From contig NC_081410.1 of assembly GCF_030272615.1 (NCBI RefSeq), positions 256,233,533 through 256,293,532 on the forward strand: 60,000 bases of DNA, in the 5' to 3' direction. Source of the DNA: Cryptomeria japonica (Eukaryota > Streptophyta > Pinopsida > Cupressales > Cupressaceae). The stretch's first letter is position 1, and each line of letters begins with the position of its first letter. A program made the position numbers and the translations under genes. Positions 34,033 to 43,787 of this stretch are shown here, piece after piece. Under the pieces are notes generated by a model. It did no database searches. It had not been told where the DNA came from and saw nothing but the letters and a program-made list of their open reading frames with translations.

Positions 34033-35230
34033 TTAATGAAAATGTTTGAGGTGAATCTCATTGATAGGAATCCTGAGAGAGTTACCTTTCATATCTTCTA
34101 ACTCAAAAGAGTTGTTTTCTTTACATTTAGGAATGCAGAATGATCCACCCCATAATGCATCAAAATTTGAATGTTAGCCTGGCTTAATGGCACACTCATC
34201 ATATTTATAACTAAAACTCCCCCCTTGAAGCCTAGGAATGATGATCTTTTGTCAAACCATCGCTTGACAACTTGTTGATGATTACCTAAGGTGCCAAAAA
34301 TATTTTCTCTTATTTCTTGAACCTTTATCAATTCAGCAAGTCTCATTTCCATAACATTATTCTCTTCTAACTCCAAGGATTTGAGTAACTATAATGCAAG
34401 AATCTCGATGGAAATAGGCATCACTACTTCTTTTCCATACACCAACTCATAAGGAGTTCTATTTAACACTTTCTTTAGGGTGATACAATCATGATATCAT
34501 CCCGTAAAGCCATTTTCAAGTGTTTGTGCCAATCCTTTTGATGATTAGAGCCTAATCTTTTCATTAACCTGATCAAATTTTTATTTGTTAATTTTGTCAG
34601 GTCATTGCCTTGCATATAGTAATTTGAAGAGGTTTTAAGAAAATTCCATGCATTAATGTGAACTCTGACAACTTCGATCCTACAAATGCTCTCACATTAT
34701 CTGAAATGATAGTCTTTGGGGGACCAAATCTAGTTATCAACTTTTAAAGAAAATTCACAATCTCATGTTTAGTAGCATTATTTAAGGGAGAACCTCTAAG
34801 CAATGGTTAAAATAATCAATGGCAGTCAATATCCATTTCTGTCAACACTAGATACAAGATTAATCATCCCAGTGAAATCTTTTCCTCACTAAGTGAAGGA
34901 TTCATCTGCTATAATTGGACTGAGAGGCATGGTTGAATTATTTTGCCTACCAATAAAAAATTGGTATCTTTGGTAGGCATTGACTAGCTAATAGCAATTT
35001 GTGAATATGGCAGGCCAAAAATATCCCACCCACATGATTTATAAGGCAGTAAATCTTGTAGAATAATGACCTCATACAAAACTATTACGCATTTCGTCAA
35101 GAACTTTTTTAGCTTGAACTTTATTAACACAACAAAGTAGAACTCTATCAACATGCCTTTTAAAAAATATCCCTTCCACCTGAATATAGCTTGATCCCCG
35201 CAACTTTTAAAATCTCCTCTTGAAAGGGAG
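34033..35230 (-). pseudogene. pol: Integrase of the oldest Tat-like element, broken
   Basis: Zinc-binding region near 34980-35080 (MWVGYFWPAIFTNCY with upstream VLDEM and HYS remnants). A stretch near 34500-34560 (MKRLGSNHQKDWHKHLKMAL) corresponds to the end of the catalytic core. The C-terminal piece at 34098-34376 has RLAELIKVQEIRENIFGTLG and GGVLVINMMSVPLSQ and ends NEIHLKHFH before the stop at 34033-34035. Heavily mutated; the DDE residues could not all be located. Confidence 0.75.
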
Positions 35231-35836
35231 AAGTGAGGGAGGATATTTTTCTATCTCCAAGAAAGTAATCCAATCATCAACATCAATTGATTAACTAACA
35301 CCATTTCTAAAGTTTCATCTTCTATTTTTCCTGAATCATTCTCTTTGGCCAAATATTCACAAAGCCCTCTACCATGGATAACTTTAGTTGGTCAGATTTC
35401 AACATAATATTTCATTATCTTTGTTATCCAATTAGCTCCTATTTTTGTAATTTCCCCTTCCATGACATATTTGCGGACACTTGGATGCACTCTATATACT
35501 AATATATTTTTCTTCCTACCACTAGTTGTCAAAATTTCTTAAGGATTTTAACAATAGAAAAGGCTTGCTTTTCAACAAAATTATACTTTACCTCTCAAAT
35601 TTCTTGAATAGAAAACAATGGTGTGTACATCCTTATGATTTTCGGCCTTCTAAGTCAACACAACAACAATAGGTACATGTTCAACCACCATAAACATATA
35701 TGATGGAATCTCTTGATAAATCTAGGTTAACTAGCACTAGGGCTGAGGCAATAGCCTTTTCAATCTTTTCGAAGGCAATTCTTCCTTCTTGGGTCCATTT
35801 GAAAATTTTGTCCTTATGCAACATAATTGTTATTGG
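35231..35836 (-). pseudogene. pol: RNase H/tether region of the oldest Tat-like element, broken
   Basis: Follows RT directly on the minus strand: ITIMLHKDKIFKWTQEGRIA near 35800 (tether and start of RNase H), a broken catalytic part around 35550-35700, then KYVMEGEITKIGANWITKIM and HGRGLCEYLAKEN near 35340-35480, a segment that follows RNase H in Tat polyproteins. Stops and frameshifts throughout. Confidence 0.7.
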
Positions 35837-36860
35837 TCAAACCAATCTTGCAAAATCAAAAATAAAACTTCTTACAAAATTTATCTTCCCAAGGAAGGAT
35901 TGAACTCCTTCCCTATTGATAGGAAGGGATAATTCTCCGATGGCTTTTATTCTATCAAGGTCAATAGAAATTCCTTCCTTATAAAAAACATACCCGAGGA
36001 GTTTCCCTTGTGAGACTCTGAATATACACTTCTTAGGATTTAAAGAGATATTGAACTCTTGGCATATATGGAAAACCTTTTCAAGGTGCTCAAAATGATC
36101 CTTCTTCTTTCTTGAGAACATCGTAAGGTCATCTAAACATATAAGAATAATTTGATTAATCGGATCTTTGAAGGCTATGTCCATTGTGCTTTGAAATTTA
36201 GCACCTACATTTGACAGATCAAAAGGCATTTTGGCATATGCATGTAGGTTCCCCACTTGGCGGTAAAAGTTGTTTTGTGTTGATCTTCTTCTTTTACCCA
36301 AATTTTATTATACCATGAAAAACCATCCAAAAAAGAAAATATTTCAAATCCTGCCATAGTTTAGAGGATTTGCTCCATCGATGGTAATGGGTAATGATCT
36401 TTCAAAGACACCCTATTCAAATATCAAAAGTCTACACACAGACATATGTCCCCATTCTTTTTTTAGAGTGGGACCAAATTAGACACCCAAGTGCTACATT
36501 ATAATTGGATAAATGATTTGGGAATCAATAAGGTTTTTTAGCTCTTGAGCCATAAGAGACTCAATTTTGGGATTGATAGGCCTTTGTTTTTGTCAAATAG
36601 GTTTGGTCCCATCATTTAATTCTATTGTGTGCTAAATAACATTGCAATCATAAACTTTTAAATCATCATAACTCCAAGCTATGACTCCCTCATATTTATT
36701 ACATAATGAAATCAAATGATCTTTATCCTTTAGGGTGAATTTTTTTCCCACTTTAAGCATCCTTTCTTTCTTGACATCCAAGTTGGTGTAATTTCCTTTA
36801 TTAGCTACAAACTTCCTTTAGCCATTTCTTTCTTTTCACAATCAAAAAGATTTTTTAAAA
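35837..36860 (-). pseudogene. pol: Reverse transcriptase of the oldest Tat-like element, broken
   Basis: N-terminal linker near 36850-36620 (KERMLKVGKKFTLKDKDHLI, then YEGVIAWSYDDLKVYD). The fingers with LVPL and KNGDICLCVDF (about 36450-36480) are followed by an open 154-residue piece (35837-36301) carrying MPFDLSNVGAKFQSTMDIAF and the active site ILICLDDLTMFS, where both aspartates are kept. ISLNPKKCIFRVSQGKLLGY follows, then GVQSFLGKINFVRSF. The palm is better preserved than the rest of pol. Confidence 0.88.
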
Positions 36861-37737
36861 TTGTTAAACCTTTGGGAAGTTTGCTACCTTTAAGTTGGAT
36901 AATATGATCTTCATATGCTTCTTCAAATTTGGGTTACAACTCCTCTACAAACTCTTCTGATTGTTGGATAAACATGGAAATCTAAGCATCATTTATAAAA
37001 ACTTTCCAATTTTGATCATTATCTGGCATGGCTGGTCTCACTATTACACATACTAAATGCTTAATTGTAAGCATATCTTTCACTAGACAAAATTGTGACC
37101 CAATTAAAGCCAATTGATTTGCTTCCACATTTTGCTTCCTAGGAATCACTTTAATACTGAAATCTTTAAAGCTTTCAATAAAATTCCACACCTGATGTCA
37201 ATAAGATCTCATCCTGACGTTCTTAGCAACTGAAATATTTCTCACGTGCTTAACTACTTGTTTGGAATCACCAAGCATTTTTAACTGCTTGATTCTCATT
37301 CTTTTAGCCAAAGTAAGGCCTTTGACTAATCCTTCATATTCAACTTCATTGTTCAAGGAAGGAAATTGGAAATAGAAGTATCTTAAGGTAGGTTCACCAC
37401 TTGGTGTGATTAAGCACACTCTAACTCTTGAGCCCATTCTCCTTCTTGTGTCATCAAAGTACATGACCCGTAATTCAAGTTTAGGCTCTTGTTCACATTC
37501 AATATAATACCTTCTGATGATTTGATAAAATGAGAATAGGCTAATCTTCATCATATATGACATAAGTTCTAGGACTAGTACCATGAAAATGCCAAAATGA
37601 GCACTATCAATAAATTGGTTTAAGAGGTCTTGTTCTTTCTCATTCCTATCTCTAGTTACTTCTTCATCCTCTAATATTTCAGCACAATACATTTCGTCCT
37701 TAGAAATGGAGGTATGAGTTGGTTTAGAATTCATCAT
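36861..37737 (-). pseudogene. pol: Archaeal-type RNase H located upstream of RT, oldest Tat-like element
   Basis: An open stretch (37198-37737) contains LRVMYFDDTRRRMGSRV, NNEVEYEGLVKGLTLAKRM and KMLGDSKQVVKHV. It continues at 36982-37191 as WNFIESFKDFSIKVIPRKQN and VEANQLALIGSQF. These match the aRNH pattern: D in YFD, E in VEYEG, D in GDS; the last catalytic position is N (EANQLA). What follows, VRPAMPDNDQNWKVF, is the usual aRNH trailer. The domain lies between PR and RT, not between RH and INT. Spacing to RT is filled by readable linker, so it belongs to the same polyprotein. Confidence 0.82.
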
Positions 37738-37864
37738 GGCCTCGTTTGCTATGTGTTTAGAATGTAGGGTTTCGACAAGACCTTTAGTTTAGATCTATAT
37801 TTGGTTTGGAGAATTAAATTTGACCAATCAAGAGACATATAGCCTCCAATTTTGTGGTAAAATA

Positions 37865-38161
37865 TCAAGAAAGGCAAAGACTAAATAACGAGGGAATATC
37901 AATTAAGACAACCTCCCAAGGAATCGTGATACTAGGGTAGGAATAAAAGGTCAAATGGAGGTTCTTAATTATTTCTAGAGCTTGAACTTTCTTTCCATCC
38001 AACTGCATAATTCCTTGTTCTAGGGGCTCATATTCAATTTTAAGGACTTCTGCAACTTGTGTAGGCATAATAGTTGTGCTAGCCCCTGAATCTATCATGG
38101 AGTTAAACAACAATTTATCCCCTACCAGAAGTGTCAAGAAAAAGGGCATGGGTTCTAACAT
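37865..38161 (-). pseudogene. pol: Aspartic protease of the oldest Tat-like element
   Basis: The 98-residue open piece includes FNSMIDSGASTTIMPTQVAE, with an intact DSG active site, and then IMQLDGKKVQALEIIKNLHL. This is the retropepsin fold of Ty3/gypsy polyproteins. Upstream, towards 38494, only broken gag-pro linker is readable (QQLIAFINSSEEQN near 38200) before the TSD GAAAG. Confidence 0.88.
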
Positions 38162-38498
38162 GCTTACTTATTCCCTATTTTGTTCCTCACTTGAATTTAT
38201 GAATGCGATTAGTTGTTGGCTTTGCACGGGATCTATCAGCCTTGTCCCTTTCTCTTTAGCTTGTTGAATGACATATTCTACCCCAGCTTATTGTTCTCAA
38301 TTTTCAAGCGCCTCTTTCAACAACAACTTTTCCTCTATAATAGCCAAGATGTCCCAAAGAGATACACTAGTGTGGACATTTTTAAGTTTCTCTACTACAT
38401 TCATTGATATTGAGATGTTATTTTATATTCTTTAGGCTCACAATAAGAAGTTTGCTTAGGGTTTTGAAAAGGTCATGCCACTATAATAGGTTTGAAAG

Positions 38499-39196
38499 TG
38501 TAGATGGAGGAAATGGATTGAATACAAGATTCAATCTTCCAACATCCAACAATGAAGTACCTGCAAAACACACACATGCAAATGCAAATATCTAAGCTAA
38601 AACACACAAGCATGCAACAGAAATTCACTCCATTGCACTCCTATTCCTCAAGATTTCACATTTGATATATTTGCTCTCAGAAGCACTTATGTAAAAAACT
38701 ATCAGGAAATGGAGATTTGAGAATGAAATTAAAGCGGATAAGATGTCAAGATAATGGAATGCAAACTGACATAAGTTCGATTCATAAAGATGAGATGCTC
38801 AAATAAGAGAGAGGGGCTTGTTTAAATAGATTTTCTCCGGGCGAGTTCATGTTGTGGGATGAATGTGGGATAATGCAAGATGAGTGGTATAGGATAAATG
38901 GGTGGTAAATGGGAAATGGTAAGTGGTAGGAGGGGATATTAAAGGGGATTTATTAAATAAATAGAGAAATGTATATAAGGTGAATGCATGAAGGTGTATA
39001 AATGAATATGATAAATGTTTTATTTAATAAATTTAATGGGTAAATGATGAGATATTAATAATAATATAATAAAAGATGGAAATTATGAATAATGAATTAT
39101 GGAGAAATAATAATGTAATAATAAGGACTTGCTCGATGTTTGAAGAAATTTGAAATTAAATGAGGACAAATTAATTGAAATTTTTATGTGTCTACA
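38499..39196 (-). repeat. 3' LTR of the gag-only element
   Basis: 698 bp, TGTAGATGG to GTGTCTACA. Highly similar to 46994-47701 including the block GAGAGAGGGGCTTGTTTAAA and the AATAATATAATAAAAGATGG block. A TATA-like site is at 38820-38828 (minus). Confidence 0.94.
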
Positions 39197-39242
39197 TTTT
39201 GCCCCTCTTTGAGACAATGCAGTTTGTCGCGTTGTTTCAAAG
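39197..39242 (-). other. Polypurine tract and adjacent stem-loop of the gag-only element
   Basis: Minus strand AAAGAGGGGCAAAA (39197-39210) abuts the 3' LTR. The inverted repeat CTTTGAGACAA (39207-39217) and TTGTTTCAAAG (39232-39242) is the same as beside the Tat PPT, with a different 14-nt loop. Confidence 0.8.
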
Positions 39243-41194
39243 AAAATGATCAACTGATATATGCCCTAGAGGTGTCTTGGTAAGGGTGATGATTGATTGG
39301 TTATGCCCCCTCGAGAGAATGATCGAACATAATGATGGAGATTTATCTCTCAATAGATCCTGTGAGAGAAGATTAGATGATTGATATTGCGCAAGTAATA
39401 AGATTGAGATGTACATTTGATGGAAATGCACAGTTGATGAGGCGTAACTGAATAATTGATGGAAATGAATAGTATAGTCAGGTTGATAAGATGATTGAGC
39501 TGATTAAGCTAATAGGGATTGATGCTAGCACGAGATAAGGTGATCCAATGATTGATTGATTGACTCCAAGGGCATTGAGATTGCACGAAGCAATGTGGTT
39601 GACAAGGAGATTAAAGATTCAAAGACATGCATCAGTTGGATAAAGTGTTTGATCAATCTCACTGCAATAAGAAGAATGAAGAAGATGATGAAAGAAATGA
39701 TGAAAAAGATAGATGAAAAGGAGGACGAGAAGAAAAAAGTGATGATTATGCAGAATGATGAGAAAGAGGATATGAAAGGTGATGAGAATTCTTGTGATTT
39801 TTAAGTGCTTGTATCATCATCGAGCTTATTATAGAAAAAGGCAAAAAATATTTAGATATCAATTAGATCCAAATGAATCAGTCGCACCAATTGCGAGAAA
39901 GAAAACATATCAGACAGTAAATGAATGCCTTAGTGTGTATCAGACCAATATGTCCTCGATGATCTTAAGCGATCATGTCCTAAGACGTGTCGTCATATTC
40001 CTAAGGAACATCCTGCATGCAGCAAACAAGTGAACATGCCCCATCCTCACCTTTCTAGTCAAAGACATCCTGGAAAAGCTAAAAGACATGTCGCCAAAAA
40101 GGAAAATCAGAAACAACCAAGAGAAAAAAAGCAAACAATATGTTTCATGTCGAATGTTTTTTTTTTTGTTCACAGTTGATGGGTTCGGGTGTATAAGTTG
40201 ATCAGATGTTGTCCTGTTTGCTCAATTTAAGTCTCGTCCTGTCATGAGTCTGTTGTTTGTGTCATCGCAATGTTTATTGCATGTTTTTGGAGTTTTGTGA
40301 TTTTTAGGGTTTTATGAATGTTTTAATTTTTAGGGTTTTATGCATGTTTTAATTTTTAGGGTTTTTTCAAGATATTTTACAATTTTTTATGATTATTTCA
40401 AGACATTTTAGGTTTTTTTTTTATGATTTTTTTTTTCAAGACATTTTATGATTTTTATGATTTTTTCAGGACATTTAATGATTTTTAGGGGTTTTTCCGG
40501 ACATTTTACAAATTTTTATGATTTTTTATGATTTTTTCATGTTTGCCCCTTATGTCTAGCAAGGTAAAGGGGATTTTGAGTGGATGAATGAACAAATAGG
40601 CCATGCATGGATAAGTGAAATATAAATGAGGTGTATGGAATTTTTAAGGACTATACCACAATAGGATAACATGTTTAATCCAAGCACAGGGACCATATAT
40701 AGCAATGTAAAGCTAGGATAGGTGTAACAAATGTCATGTGATCCAAAGGAATGGACATGTCAAGAGGTTTTTTTTGCATTTTTATGTCCTTAATTTTGGT
40801 CAAGATCGAGGGATATATTTGGATAGGAGGAAGATATGATAAGCAAGATCAAAAGGGGGTAATGATGGATGGAAGCAAGCAATGGACAAAATAATGGATA
40901 GGAGATTAAGAGTGTGGATCAAGTGCAATAGATAGGACACACAAAAGCCTGTCAAGATCAAAGGTGGAAAAAGGGATATGGATGGATATAGAGTGAATGA
41001 GGGATAATGGAGGATGAGGGATAATAGATGGATGCACACGGATGGAACTTGCCCCCAATGAATAGTGTAAGAAAATAATGGATTACACATGATGCCTATT
41101 TGTGAGGTTTTCATCATGGTACTTGCCCAAGGTGGTTGTTTGCTAGGTTTTCACCAATGGACGAATTTTTTTTCTCTTTACTATTTTTTTATTT
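39243..41194. other. 3' internal region of the gag-only element, no confident gene
   Basis: A plus-strand ORF at 39556-39804 encodes a Lys/Asp/Glu-rich peptide (KKMMKEMMKKIDEKEDEKKK). It sits where the Tat-like element has its antisense ORF with an acidic tail, so it may be a remnant of such an ORF, but evidence is thin. Otherwise AT-rich, with the T-rich block at 40260-40550 and repeated GGATGG words at 40860-41050. Confidence 0.4.
40260..40550 (-). repeat. T-rich degenerate repeat with TTTAGGGTTTT words
   Basis: Repeats of TTTTAATTTTTAGGGTTTTA and TTATGATTTTTTCAGGACATT. Corresponds in place and sequence style to 11650-11930 in the Tat-like element. Confidence 0.65.
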
Positions 41195-41268
41195 TTATTT
41201 TTCACTTTTGTCTTTTCTTTTCTTTTTTCTTCTTTTCATTTTTTTTTTTGACTTTTTTTTTGAACTAT
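41166..41268 (-). repeat. Pyrimidine tract (polypurine on the element's sense strand)
   Basis: About 100 bp almost entirely T and C on the plus strand. On the minus strand it would encode a poly-lysine tail (KKKSKKKMKRRKKKRKDK) in the frame of an open stretch at 41195-41503. Confidence 0.7.
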
Positions 41269-43040
41269 TGAAAGATGTTCTATAACGATCCATGGCTATT
41301 GAAGATATGCTCAAAGATGTTGATAGGGTGATGGTAAAGGGAGATGAAATGGATGATAAGACGAAAAGGCTATAAGGAGTTATGCAAAGGATTGGATAAG
41401 AGGGATGGAAGGATAGAACATAGGTGTTGGATAATTGATGGGAGGTTGGAAGAATTGTGCATGGTTGGATGTAAATGCTGGCAAGATCAACATTGGCACA
41501 CACTTTGAGGGGTGGTGGACTGGTGGAGGAATAGTGGATTTCAGAGTTTGTGATTTTAATGGAAAGGTTGATGTAGATTTTAGGACATAAGGAGCCAAAA
41601 TGGATGAAGGAGGTGAAATAGGTTTTAGGATAGTGGTTGTGGGAGAAGCTAGGGTAGCAAACTTGAATGCCAATTTTGATTTTTCTTTAGTGTGCAAGTC
41701 CTGTACGAGCGACTTGGGAATCCACATGGTTCTTGATTTTTCATTTTTTTGTGATACTTTAGAATGCATTGTCTTGATGTAAGACTTGGGAAGCCATACA
41801 CATCTTGACTTTTCTTCTTTCTTTGTGGGCCTTTGTGGCATTTTGGAAATTTCTATCTTTTGTAGTCCCTTCGAATGCATTGCTTCTACAAGCACCTTAG
41901 GAACCCATATGATTTTTGAAATTTATTTCTTTTGCTCAATGGGCCTTTGTGGCCTTTTGTATATCTCTTTTTCTTTTTGGATCACATTGTTCTATGTTTT
42001 TACATGTCGATTAGATGGGACATGTTGATCCTTAAATGCATGTGGATTGTTTGACTCGTGACTTGTATGCTTGGCATTCAAATTACTTGGAGAAGGAAAA
42101 GAATGGGTGGATGGATAGGAATGATATATGGGTATTTTGGATGGATGGAAGGTGCTCAAAGATGTGTGCCTTTGTTGATCCTGCATGAGGGATGGAGGGA
42201 TATAGGGACCTAAAATAGATGGAAGGGGTGAAGGGGAAGGCATGTATTTGGATTTAACTAGAGAAATGTAGGATTTATGAGTGATACCAACATCTTGAGA
42301 GTGAGCAATGTAGCCAATATAATCAAGATTTTCTTTTATATCAAGGGGTTCTAATATACCATGTTCATGAATGTCTAACCCTTTTCTTTGATAATGCATG
42401 CTTTGGAAGATCTTTTTAACAAAGGGTTTCTTCTTACTTTTGATGCTAGAGGCAGGTCTATTTTGAGGTGGAGGTGGCTTGCAAGGAATGATAGGATCAT
42501 GAGAGGTCTTATGGGCATGATGGGCACTTGAGGAAAACATGGAGAATTATGATAGGGGAATAAAGGGATACTTTGATCTTGACATGGAAGAGGACCATTG
42601 GATAGAGTAGGAAGGGTTTTTGACACTTCATTTTGAATAGGATCATTTGAAAAGGTGGGAGAGTCATCATTATCTTGCTTAGGAAGTGGATTAGGAATGG
42701 GACTTGGAAGGATGATTTGCTCTTGAGATGGAAGGGGGTCATCTTGGAAGAAATGGAAAGGTATAAGAGGATCATCATGGGATTCTAGGGAGCTAGGATC
42801 TTTTTTAACCATTGGATGGGATTGGAGAGTTTTGGTGTCTTGATCTTGATTTATGATAGGACTTGTTTTTTCATTCTTCAGATTATCCTCTTGGCATGGA
42901 GCCACTTCTAAGGAAGGGGTAGTGTTTTCGATATGCATGGGGGATTCTTGAAAGGTGTTCATGTTTTTGCATGATGGGGAATAATTTTGGATGGGGCCTT
43001 CTAGAGTGGGTATGATTGGAATTAGAGTGCATGATGGCAT
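41195..43040 (-). pseudogene. Pro/Ser-rich extension of the gag-only element's ORF, broken
   Basis: Continues the gag frame after a single TAA at 43056: MPSCTLIPIIPTLEGPIQNY (43040) runs to about 42500, then shifts frame and continues as HKTSHDPIIPCKPPPPQNRP (42540) to about 42000 and on to 41380. The protein is rich in Pro, Ser, His and Lys with no globular domain visible. Three imperfect repeats with WVPK, WLPKS and WIPKS lie at 41690-41975. The end is uncertain: one frame stops at 41380, another runs to a lysine-rich tail at 41195. Function unknown. Confidence 0.6.
41690..41975 (-). repeat. Three imperfect repeats of about 105 bp within the ORF extension
   Basis: On the plus strand each contains CTTGGGAA(T/G)CC or CTTAGGAACCC, then an ATTTTTC-rich part and ATGCATTG; two share GGGCCTTTGTGGC. 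The encoded repeats carry W(V/L/I)PKS followed by a MHSK motif. Confidence 0.7.
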
Positions 43041-43055
43041 AGGATCTAAGACATC

Positions 43056-43787
43056 TTAATCATATAAAGGATTTGTATAAAAGAATGGATTAGCTTGGAT
43101 TTGTAATGTGGATAGACCTTGAGGGTCAACATGAGAATTTTCACCATTAGGTTCATTGTTTGAAGGAGATGGTATTGATTGTTGTTGAGAAGTTTTAGGA
43201 GATGAAGGCATCATGGAAGAGATGGAGGACACATATGGAGCCTTGCTAGACAGAGGTGTATTATTTTGATCATGTTTGGTAATGACATCTAGTTTCTCCT
43301 TAGGTGAATCATTAGGATCTTCAATTTCAATGATACCATTATCAAGGAGGTCTTGAATCTTATATTTTAATTCCATGCAATTTGAAGTCTTATGTTTGTT
43401 ATGTCTATGATATTCACAATAATTGCTCAAAAATTCACATCCCCATGTAGTCTTGTTAGGCAATATGATAACATTGTGCTCAAGAAGCTCTTTCAAAGAT
43501 GACTCAATAGATTGTCTCAAAGGTGGAAATTGTCTATTTGAGGGATATTTTGAAGAAAATTCTTGTTGTCTTGGTGAAGGACTCATGTGATCTTTCTTGA
43601 GATTTGACTTTTGATTTGCAATTATTTGCTGTTCCACCTTATATAGTCGTTTTAGCATTCTTTGAAGTTTGTCACTGTTGATATCATGAATTTGTTTCTC
43701 AAAAGGGGTCATTGATTCATTTTGTTGAACTTGAATGTCATATATTTCTCTCTTGAGATCTTGAATTTGTTGGGCCAAAGTAGCCAT
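43056..43787 (-). CDS. gag: gag-like protein of the gag-only element
   Basis: Open for 243 codons from MATLAQQIQDLKREIYDIQ (43787). The N-terminal third is a coiled coil. Near residues 118-150 lies CEYHRHNKHKTSNC followed by KIQDLLDNGIIEI, a Cys/His zinc motif and trailer that match the C-terminal gag motif of the 26 kb Tat-like element (CDYHRTKGQKTASF, degenerate there). The usual capsid domain (PF03732 type) is absent, so this may be only the nucleocapsid half joined to new sequence. It ends at a TAA (43056) that is in frame with the following ORF, so the original protein was probably longer. Confidence 0.75.
   Translation of the reverse strand: MATLAQQIQDLKREIYDIQVQQNESMTPFEKQIHDINSDKLQRMLKRLYKVEQQIIANQKSNLKKDHMSPSPRQQEFSSKYPSNRQFPPLRQSIESSLKELLEHNVIILPNKTTWGCEFLSNYCEYHRHNKHKTSNCMELKYKIQDLLDNGIIEIEDPNDSPKEKLDVITKHDQNNTPLSSKAPYVSSISSMMPSSPKTSQQQSIPSPSNNEPNGENSHVDPQGLSTLQIQANPFFYTNPLYD

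Larger units (their letters stand above)
32027..38498 (-). mobile_element. Oldest Tat-like Ty3/gypsy element, central part
   Basis: Minus-strand remnant in the order PR (38161-37865), aRNH (about 37500-36990), RT (about 36860-35837), RH, INT (to 34033), then an additional sense ORF (33522 onward). Its gag end lies at 47707-48332, beyond the gag-only insertion, and its 3' continuation at 1-5632, beyond the 26 kb insertion; the TSDs GAAAG and AACAA join these pieces. Its own LTRs were not found. The aRNH upstream of RT differs from the order in the 26 kb element. Confidence 0.82.

Noticed and set aside
40296-40370. Repeated TTTTTAGGGTTTTA words resembling plant telomere repeats
   Set aside because: The words are spaced irregularly and embedded in a T-rich degenerate repeat; they are not head-to-tail 7-bp units, so this is not an interstitial telomere tract.
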